Below are positions 1 through 4,781 of a stretch of DNA of 5,166 bases, piece by piece. Location: positions 1 through 5,166 of the forward strand of contig JAFZOA010000198.1 of assembly GCA_017550775.1 (NCBI GenBank), written 5' to 3'. This stretch comes from Ruminiclostridium sp. (lineage in GTDB: Bacteria; Bacillota_A; Clostridia; Oscillospirales; Ruminococcaceae). The notes under the pieces are model-generated. The model was not told the DNA's origin. It saw only the letters and a list, made by a program, of their open reading frames with translations, and ran no database searches. The position numbers and the translations under genes were made by a program. Within the stretch, counting starts at the first letter, position 1. Each line of letters starts with the position of its first letter.

Positions 1-738
1 AACGAAGGGAGCGTGCTGTGCTGTCGTAGCCTTGTGGTAAGCGCCGCCCTCGCTGTCCTGCATTTTCAGCAGCCATTCGAGTTCATACCTTACCTCCGAC
101 AGAATATCGGGACAGCCGGACTCCGGAATGTTAAGCTTCTGCTTCCCGAACGCTTCGGGGAACAGTCTGAACGCGTACAGAAGGTGCGCCGCCGCACAGA
201 CACCCGCCGTAACGTATCTACCGTAGTCTCCCGCGTCGTGCCAGCCGCCGGTCACATCGAGGAGCACGTCCCGGTTCTCCCGGAGCCTTGCCGGTGCGGT
301 GTGACACTTTCCGTGTTGCCACACCCCCGCGTGACGCTTGTCAAGTCCGCAGCCGCAGCGCAGATAATAGAACGCCTTCGAGGTCTTGTCAAAAACATCG
401 TCATATACATCTTTCCCGATGCGGAACATCGCGGAGGTCTTTCCGCCGGCTCTCACATAATAACGTCCCGGTTCGTAGATCCCCGTGAAGTCGGCGAGCC
501 ATACATTGTCTCCCGATTCTTCGTCATATCCCACGGAGACAGGAGTGCCGGAAAAGCGCACGTTGCCGTCCGTATCGACCACGTCAAAGCTCTCACATTC
601 AAACGGCATTATCGCTTTTTTGCTGCTGTCCGGGAAATAGCCAGACTGATCTACAAAGATACCGAACGGTGTGATACGCGGTGAAGCGGGAGTTGTATCA
701 AAGTATTTTCTGTTCGTAGTATCCACCTGCTTTCTCAT
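1..738 (-). CDS. GH9 family endoglucanase/cellodextrinase, N-terminal 246 residues (partial)
   Basis: This is a family 9 glycoside hydrolase, a class that hydrolyses beta-1,4-glucan (cellulose or cellodextrins) with inversion. The frame is open from the ATG at 738 to the window edge, so the C-terminal part of the catalytic barrel is missing. Residues about 22-107 form the Ig-like CelD_N domain (opening FGIFVDQSGYFP, closing GIYEPGRYYVRAGG). The (alpha/alpha)6 catalytic domain begins near residue 111. It shows a Cys/His cluster at RCGCGL 127-132, H142, C145 and H146, which resembles the zinc site known in CelD-type enzymes. The GH9 signature GGWHDAGDYGRY is at 164-175, with Asp168 and Asp171 in the positions of the water-activating pair. 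It continues with LSEVRYELEWLLKMQ at 213-227. An in-frame TAA 9 bases upstream of the ATG fixes the start. AGGAA abuts the start codon, which is a poor ribosome binding site. There is no signal peptide, so the enzyme is probably cytoplasmic and acts on imported cellodextrins. That role is inferred. Confidence 0.93.
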   Translation of the reverse strand, partial: MRKQVDTTNRKYFDTTPASPRITPFGIFVDQSGYFPDSSKKAIMPFECESFDVVDTDGNVRFSGTPVSVGYDEESGDNVWLADFTGIYEPGRYYVRAGGKTSAMFRIGKDVYDDVFDKTSKAFYYLRCGCGLDKRHAGVWQHGKCHTAPARLRENRDVLLDVTGGWHDAGDYGRYVTAGVCAAAHLLYAFRLFPEAFGKQKLNIPESGCPDILSEVRYELEWLLKMQDSEGGAYHKATTAQHAPFV

Positions 739-749
739 TTCCTGTTGTT

Positions 750-803
750 ATTATAACATTTATCGGAGAGCAGCTTCTATCAATTATATTGCATTTTTGT
801 CAA
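750..803 (-). promoter_or_regulatory. Possible promoter elements upstream of the GH9 gene
   Basis: Reading toward the GH9 gene there is a perfect TTGACA at 798-803, a TATAAT at 783-788 and another TATAAT at 750-755. No pair has standard spacing: TTGACA lies 9 bases from the first TATAAT and 42 from the second. The 750-755 box would give a transcript with almost no leader. The AT-rich stretch probably contains the promoter, but I cannot assign the pair. Confidence 0.3.
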
Positions 804-897
804 AAATATGGTATTGATAAAACTGTTGCAAAGCGGGCAAGCAAGAACAAAAGTAACAGCTCTGTTTCAGATCCGCGCACGAAGTGAGCACCACAAC

Positions 898-1032
898 TAT
901 TAATTATTACTCCGGCAATAAAATATTGGTAGTTTTGTTCTTTTTCCCCGCCTTCGGCGGGGAGAAAGAACGGTTATTTGAAATACCGGTTTTAACAATA
1001 TTTAGTTACCAAAGTAATAATTATTAATTATT
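898..1032. repeat. Imperfect palindromic, MITE-like element with GC-rich core hairpin
   Basis: The core is a hairpin at 937-971: a 16-bp stem with one G-T wobble, centred on CCCCGCCTTCGGCGGGG with a 3-base loop. Outside it, AT-rich arms continue the symmetry. TAATTATTACT (901-911) is matched exactly by its complement at 1013-1023. Next come GG-AA, TAAA and TATTG blocks on the left (914-928) that recur in the complement of the right arm with small gaps. The ends also show an 11-base direct repeat TATTAATTATT (898-908 and 1022-1032), which could be a target duplication or just AT-rich chance. No T tract follows the core stem on either strand, so it is not a standard terminator. A short mobile or REP-like repeat is the best guess. 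Confidence 0.5.
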
Positions 1033-1036
1033 CTAC

Positions 1037-1074
1037 AAAAAAAACGTGGCTTGGCAGATAAGTCAGCCCACGTT
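1037..1074 (-). terminator. Rho-independent terminator of the purine-salvage unit
   Basis: Read on the minus strand, AACGTGGGCT (1074-1065) pairs with AGCCACGTT (1051-1043). This gives a 9-bp stem with one bulged G and a 13-base loop, and a run of eight T follows (1044-1037). It lies 49 bases beyond the stop codon of the adenine deaminase remnant, which supports that stop being the original gene end. The plus strand has no T tract after the stem, so it works in one direction only. Confidence 0.85.
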
Positions 1075-1123
1075 GTTACATACGCTGAATACTATGAAGT
1101 AAATACAGATTTCCGCGATGAGA

Positions 1124-1306
1124 TTATTTAAACAGCGGAAGCAGCTTCTGTGTCTGAACGTCTACGAGTCCGTGTGTTGTCATTTTGATATGTGGGATAA
1201 CGGTCAGAGAAACGAACGTCATATTCATGAATGGGGAGATGTTTTCCGGCACGCCGAGACTCCGGACTGCTTCATTGAGCGCACGGTTCAGTTCCGCAGA
1301 ATGAAC
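1124..1306 (-). pseudogene. Adenine deaminase, C-terminal remnant of about 60 codons
   Basis: Reading minus from about 1306 to the TAA at 1126-1124 gives some 60 residues including LNRALNEAVRSLGVPEN, SPFMNMTFVSLTVIPHIKM and THGLVDVQ. This matches my memory of the C-terminal end of adenine deaminases (family pattern PFMTLSFL-LPVIPELK-T--GLFDV). Those enzymes convert adenine to hypoxanthine plus ammonia in purine salvage and are normally about 550-600 residues. The N-terminal metal-binding amidohydrolase domain is absent and there is no credible start or ribosome binding site. The remnant begins at the very end of the permease frame and is shifted against it, as expected after a deletion that joined the two genes. 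A purine permease next door and a terminator just downstream support the assignment. It should have no activity. Confidence 0.75.
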
Positions 1307-2370
1307 AGAACGGCGAGGATATACATTATCGGATTTATCTTCTTCGCGTTGCCGCAGACGAAGTTGATAACAACATAGGAGATTATGCCTATCGCAATAC
1401 CCTCGGAAATGCTGTAGAACAGCGGTATACCGAGTATGCAGAGATATACGGGGATAGTTTCCGCGAACGTGTCCTCGGTAAGCTTGATCTTTGTGATAGT
1501 CGTGAACATAAGGAAGCCTACAAAGATCAGCGCGGGAGCCGTTGCGAATGAGGGTATCGCGGTGAATATAGGTGCGAGAAGAGTCGAAACGAGGAACAGT
1601 ATTCCCGTTACTACCGCGGTAAGGCCTGTCCTTCCGCCTGCGCCAACACCTGCGGCGGATTCAACGTATGTGGTCGTAGTGGATGTTCCGAGCACAGCTC
1701 CGGCAGCGGTTGCAATTGAGTCGGAAAGGAGCGCGGGACGTATCCCGGGAAGCTTTCCGTTCTCGTCGAGCATATCCGCCTTTGTTGCCACGCCTATGAG
1801 AGTGCCGAGCGTATCGAAGATATCAACGAACAGGAACGAGAATATAACGATGATGAAGTTGAAGATACCGACGCTGTCGAAATTAACATTGAAGCGCTGT
1901 CTGCCATGTATAACCGTAGCCCAGCACAACGGTGTAAGCCATGAACGCGTTTATTCCCATGCCCGCGGAAAGCGCGAACGGGAGATTTGCCATAAGTCCC
2001 ATGCAGACGGAACCTATGAACGAGGCAATACAGGTCGCGAGCATGACCGCGGTGGAGTCCATTCCCGCAGCAGAAAGAATGCTCGGGTTCACGGCAAGAA
2101 TGTAAGCCATTGTCATGAACGTAGTGACCCCGGCAGCGATCTCGGTCTTGACACTTGTTTTGTTCTGTTTAAGTTTAAAGGCTATACCGCACAAAGATTG
2201 TGCTTGTATTGTGCAGTCGAATTTTTCGTCAGATTGGCTAAAAGACACGCAGGCTTGCTGGCGCAAGTCAAGTGGATTTTAGGCAATATGACGGAAAAGG
2301 CGCAAGCAAGACAAGTGCAAAGGCGCCAGCCGTGCTTTGTGCGGTATTGCCTAAATACTTTTTCGATCAT
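1288..2370 (-). pseudogene. AzgA/PbuG-type purine (adenine/hypoxanthine/guanine) permease, disrupted
   Basis: The two preserved blocks belong to the AzgA-like branch of the NCS2 nucleobase transporters, which are membrane proteins importing purines with protons. The ATG at 2370 begins MIEKVF. A 172-bp element (2180-2351) interrupts here, and the frame resumes with KLKQNKTSVKTE. Block one then carries TTFMTMAYILAVNP, SAAGMDS, PFALSAGMGINAF and YTVVLGYGYTWQTAL, and hits a TAA at 1885-1883. Block two, in another frame from about 1893, reads FNVNFDSVGIFNF, FVDIFDTLGTLIGVATKA, GTSTTTTYVESAAGVGAGG and ends LAVLFILRN at TGA 1290-1288. About 101 plus 201 residues remain of the roughly 430-440 usual for the family. 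So about 130 residues of the central transmembrane region are missing at the frame switch near 1888-1896. No other nonsense changes are visible. Neither fragment should transport. Confidence 0.9.
2180..2351. mobile_element. 172-bp MITE-like insertion inside the purine permease gene
   Basis: The element has terminal inverted repeats of 17 bp with 16 matches: GGCTATACCGCACAAAG at 2180-2196 and the complement GGCAATACCGCACAAAG at 2351-2335. It is flanked by a 4-bp direct repeat TAAA (2176-2179 and 2352-2355). A second, nested inverted repeat of 22 bp with 19 matches lies at 2222-2243 and 2277-2298. The regions between (TGC-CTTGT-TTG) are also partly symmetric, so the whole element could fold into one long hairpin. 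It encodes nothing recognisable and would need a transposase in trans. Removing the element and one TAAA copy (176 bp) exactly restores the permease N-terminus as MIEKVFKLKQNKTS, which is strong evidence for a real insertion. I cannot name the parent insertion-sequence family. Confidence 0.85.
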
Positions 2371-2402
2371 TGTTTTTCTGTGCCTTTCGGCACACCCTCC
2401 TT
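2371..2402 (-). promoter_or_regulatory. Ribosome binding site with hairpin spacer for the purine permease
   Basis: On the minus strand a strong Shine-Dalgarno AAGGAGGG (2402-2395) lies 24 bases before the ATG at 2370, too far for normal use. The bases directly after it form a perfect hairpin, TGTGCCGAAAGGCACA (2394-2379). Its 6-bp stem is capped by a GAAA (GNRA) tetraloop. When folded, only GAAAAACA (8 bases) separates the hairpin from the ATG, which gives the ideal spacing. No other start codon in this stretch is usable: a GTG next to the Shine-Dalgarno runs into TGA. The ATG choice is supported by the conserved N-terminus it encodes. Confidence 0.7.
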
Positions 2403-2438
2403 CTTGTTTTTGATAACATCCGAGTGAAAATATGACCT

Positions 2439-2467
2439 TTTATATCACATTTCACGCCAATACACAA
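2439..2467 (-). promoter_or_regulatory. Promoter of the purine-salvage unit (extended -10)
   Basis: On the minus strand, TATAAA (2444-2439) is preceded by TGA to give an extended -10, TGATATAAA. A weak -35, TTGTGT (2467-2462), lies 17 bases upstream. Transcription would begin near 2432 and give a leader of about 60 bases up to the ATG at 2370. That leader contains the hairpin ribosome binding site. It is too short and lacks the conserved core for a purine riboswitch, which often precedes such genes in Firmicutes. Confidence 0.55.
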
Positions 2468-2569
2468 TACTTCACGACATAAAATTTAAGTAACCTCAGA
2501 AAACCCGTCTGACTTCTTCGGAGATCGGCAGACAGAACATATCTTGCGTTTACGGACAAAGAGAGACAA

Positions 2570-2596
2570 AAAAATCAAGGCTTGCACTTGATTTTT
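2570..2596. promoter_or_regulatory. Perfect 10-bp dyad overlapping the -35 box (operator candidate)
   Basis: AAAAATCAAG (2570-2579) and CTTGATTTTT (2587-2596) are exact inverted repeats separated by 7 bases. The right arm contains the -35 hexamer TTGATT (2588-2593) of the promoter for the SGNH hydrolase gene. This placement suits a repressor-binding site. A weak A/T-rich terminator hairpin, possible on either strand, is the alternative. The binding protein is unknown. Confidence 0.45.
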
Positions 2597-2616
2597 CAGA
2601 CAGATAGTGCTATAAT
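2588..2616 (+). promoter_or_regulatory. Promoter of the SGNH hydrolase gene
   Basis: TTGATT (2588-2593, 4 of 6 matches to consensus) and a perfect TATAAT (2611-2616) are separated by 17 bases. Transcription should begin near 2623, which leaves a leader of about 194 bases before the ATG at 2817. The -35 box lies inside a perfect inverted repeat described separately. Confidence 0.75.
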
Positions 2617-2816
2617 GATAGAAAAGTGCTGAATTGTAAGTCTTTTTCATCAATTGTCACGAAAAACAGCTTACCGAAGATGCATTTATGTGATATACCC
2701 ACAACTCACACAACTGCGTCTTGTTTATCGCACCGATCTAACAGGTAATAAAGCTTGTCATGTCGTATGACCGGCGAAAACAGGCTTTTACATCTTAAGA
2801 AAAGGAAGGTAACTAT
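2617..2816 (+). promoter_or_regulatory. Long 5' leader of the SGNH hydrolase gene with ribosome binding site
   Basis: The leader is unusually long for a simple secreted enzyme. It contains a hairpin at 2636-2674 (GTAAG/CTTAC, a small internal loop, then TTTTTC/GAAAAA). A second structure at 2750-2788 pairs AAAGCTTGT with ACAGGCTTT, one G-T wobble included. It competes with an inner GTCAT/ATGAC stem (2757-2771) that shares two bases with it. Only a short TTTTA follows, so attenuation would be weak. The ribosome binding site AAGGAAGG (2802-2809) is 7 bases from the ATG. I recognise no known riboswitch class. Confidence 0.4.
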
Positions 2817-4712
2817 ATGAAACGAACAAAACTCAGATTTTCAGGCATTTTCCTGTCGCTGTGCATGATCATTTCGTGCATGACCGGACTATCGTTCACG
2901 GCAGCGGCTGCTGATGATCCTGCGATCATCGTTTCTCTCGGAGACTCCTATTCTTCCGGCGAGGGAATAGAACCGTTCTTCGGACAGGACAAAGAGCTGG
3001 CGGACAAGGTCAAGGACGCGGACTGGATCGCACACAGATCACAAAAAGCATGGTCCGGACAGCTCAAAGCCGGCGGCAATACAATGACCCGCGGCACAAA
3101 CTGGTTCTTCGTGGCGGCTACGGGCGCGAGAACAAAGGATATCACGGGTAAACAGACCATTTCCTACAATAAAGGAACACTGTCAGGCACGACAGAGCTT
3201 GCGCCGCAGCTTAACATCTTCAACGGACTTTCTCTCACCGGCAACGATTTTGTCACGATATCTGTCGGCGGTAACGATGTCGGATTTGAGGAGATCATGA
3301 CCTGCGCGGTGTTTGAAGCCTTAAAAGCAGACGATCCGTCTTACGTTATCGGATTGATAACTCTCCTGCCTGACTCCTACAAAGAAATTGCAAATAAAAC
3401 AGTCTCCGCCATGATAGCGGAAGTGAAAGCTCTTTTCAACGCGGACGGCGGCACCCGAAGCAAAATAAAAGCCGCATACAAGAGTATCGCGGAGAAGTCA
3501 AACAATGCCACGATCATCGTTGTCGGCTATCCGAAGCTTTTAAACGCTGACGGATTCACCATGGATCTGCTCGGGAAACAGTTCCCCTTTTCCAAAGAGC
3601 TGTGCAATACCGTAAACACAGAAGGTGTGAGCTGGTTAAACACTGAGATCGCCGGGATAGTAAATGAATGTGCGGGAGAAGGCATGAACATCTGTTTCGT
3701 CGATGTACAGGCAGCGTTCGCGGGTCACGAAGCATACACCGATGAAGCATACATAAACCCTCTCATAGCGCTCCCTCAGGCTCAGGAGCTCAATGACAGC
3801 CAAATAATAAGCAGCTACTCCATGCACCCGAACGAAGCCGGTGCCACGGTTTATGCGGCTGCGGTTCAGGCAAAGATCGACGAGTGCGAAGGTAATCGCG
3901 AAACCTACACTATCACGTTCGACACTGACGGCGGTACAGCTATTGCCCCGATAACAGCAGAAGCAGGCGCGCCTATCGCAAAGCCCGCTGACCCCACCAA
4001 GCCCGACAGCATATTCGCGGGTTGGGACAAGGAAATACCCGCTACCATGCCCGCCGAGAACATGACGATCAAGGCGAAGTGGACAAGTGCGGACCCGGAT
4101 ATCCCGTCCTATAATCCTCCGGCAGCTACAACGACGACGACAACGACATCGACTACTACAACTACCTCGGACGTAAGCGCGGAAAAGGCCGAAAGCAAGC
4201 CGAAAATGCAGGCTAAGCTCAACGACGATCATACCGTTACGGTAAGCTGGGACAGAATAAGCGGCGCAGCACAGTATATCCTTCTTGTCGAGAAGGACAA
4301 TGAATTTGTCGAGCTTGCAAAGACAAAGAAGACATCGATCACGATCAAGATGATCGCTCCGAACAACTGTACGCTGAAGTACAAGCTCAAGGTAAAGCGG
4401 TACGGCGTAGTAAGCGATGCTCCCGAAGCATACACCACCACTCTCAGCGTGTACTACAAGCCCGCCGTAAAGCTTACTGCTTCCGACGGCAGCATTACAG
4501 CGAAGTGGAAGAGCGTTCCGAATGCGACAGGCTACAGAGTATACAAGCTCGTGAACGGCAATTTAAAGCTCGTGACAGAGACCACAAAGAGCTCCGTCAA
4601 GATCAACGGAACAAAGTCCGGAAAGACCTACACATACAACGTTGCGGCGTGTGTGAACGGCGAATGGACGACACTCAAAAAGAGCGACAGAGTCAGCATA
4701 ACGGCAAAGTGA
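2817..4712 (+). CDS. Exported SGNH/GDSL hydrolase with InlB-type repeat, Thr-rich linker and two FN3-like domains
   Basis: This 631-residue protein is predicted to be an extracellular esterase or lipase. Residues 1-32 are an export signal (basic MKRTKLR, hydrophobic core, AAAA before D33). The SGNH domain spans about 36-355. Block I is SLGDSYSSGEG with nucleophile Ser44. The block II glycine is probably G103. Block III is GGND with Asn153. Block V is SMHPNEAG with His337. Tyr334 stands where many family members have the catalytic Asp, so a dyad, or help from a backbone carbonyl as described for Streptomyces esterases, is likely. An InlB/Listeria-Bacteroides repeat follows (about 363-422: ITFDTDGG, FAGWDKEIP, IKAKW). 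Then come a Pro/Thr linker (430-452, two runs of Thr) and two FN3-like domains (about 462-545 and 548-630). There is no dockerin, sortase motif or transmembrane anchor at the C-terminus. The substrate cannot be told; acetylated polysaccharide or lipid esters are guesses. Confidence 0.93.
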   Translation: MKRTKLRFSGIFLSLCMIISCMTGLSFTAAAADDPAIIVSLGDSYSSGEGIEPFFGQDKELADKVKDADWIAHRSQKAWSGQLKAGGNTMTRGTNWFFVAATGARTKDITGKQTISYNKGTLSGTTELAPQLNIFNGLSLTGNDFVTISVGGNDVGFEEIMTCAVFEALKADDPSYVIGLITLLPDSYKEIANKTVSAMIAEVKALFNADGGTRSKIKAAYKSIAEKSNNATIIVVGYPKLLNADGFTMDLLGKQFPFSKELCNTVNTEGVSWLNTEIAGIVNECAGEGMNICFVDVQAAFAGHEAYTDEAYINPLIALPQAQELNDSQIISSYSMHPNEAGATVYAAAVQAKIDECEGNRETYTITFDTDGGTAIAPITAEAGAPIAKPADPTKPDSIFAGWDKEIPATMPAENMTIKAKWTSADPDIPSYNPPAATTTTTTTSTTTTTSDVSAEKAESKPKMQAKLNDDHTVTVSWDRISGAAQYILLVEKDNEFVELAKTKKTSITIKMIAPNNCTLKYKLKVKRYGVVSDAPEAYTTTLSVYYKPAVKLTASDGSITAKWKSVPNATGYRVYKLVNGNLKLVTETTKSSVKINGTKSGKTYTYNVAACVNGEWTTLKKSDRVSITAK

Positions 4713-4738
4713 AATAACAGACTAAGCTGTGACAAATC

Positions 4739-4781
4739 AAAAAAGCAGTATCGTTGAAACCGACGATACTGCTTTTCTTTT
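4739..4781. terminator. Bidirectional intrinsic terminator between SGNH hydrolase and MFS transporter
   Basis: AAAAGCAGTATCGT (4741-4754) and ACGATACTGCTTTT (4763-4776) form a perfect 14-bp stem with an 8-base loop. On the plus strand it is followed by CTTTTAT and serves the SGNH gene that ends at 4712. On the minus strand the stem is followed by a T run (complement of the A run at 4739-4744) and serves the transporter, whose stop codon at 4782-4780 lies at the stem's edge. Converging genes sharing one terminator explain the arrangement. Confidence 0.92.

Larger units (their letters stand above)
739..1036. other. Intergenic region between the GH9 gene and the purine-unit terminator
   Basis: No coding frame on either strand looks real here. 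The part next to the GH9 gene (739-803) is AT-rich and carries the promoter-like boxes. Positions 804-897 hold nothing I can name. Positions 898-1032 are an imperfect palindrome described separately. The purine unit and the GH9 gene lie in the same direction (minus), so readthrough of the terminator at 1037-1074 would enter this region and then the GH9 gene. Confidence 0.6.

Noticed and set aside
13..684. Plus-strand open frame of 223 codons opposite the GH9 gene
   Set aside because: It has no recognisable domain and lies antisense to a clear GH9 coding sequence with a catalytic signature, so it is a shadow of that gene.
937..971. GC-rich hairpin as an intrinsic terminator
   Set aside because: Neither strand has a T run straight after the stem, and a proper terminator for the purine unit lies at 1037-1074.
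1436..2413. Plus-strand open frame of 325 codons across the permease and MITE
   Set aside because: Its protein has low-complexity composition and no family match. The opposite strand encodes conserved transporter blocks, and this frame runs through the inserted element.
2507..2533. GTCTG/CAGAC hairpin in the intergenic region as a terminator
   Set aside because: The stem is only 5 bp plus an imperfect inner stem. It lies upstream of both divergent promoters, and the minus-strand TTTT after it is separated by GGG.
2403..2640. Purine riboswitch upstream of the permease
   Set aside because: Such genes often have one, so I looked for the conserved three-way-junction core. The sequence between the promoter and the start is only about 60 bases, and the region upstream shows no such core.
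4126..4172. Repetitive ACA/ACG/ACT tract as a tandem repeat or slippage locus
   Set aside because: The codons for Thr are mixed (ACA, ACG, ACT, ACC), so this is selection for a Thr-rich linker rather than a simple-sequence repeat prone to slippage.
3636..4232. Minus-strand frame of 198 codons within the SGNH gene
   Set aside because: It is rich in Arg and Cys with no domain, and is the antisense shadow of the InlB repeat and Thr linker region.
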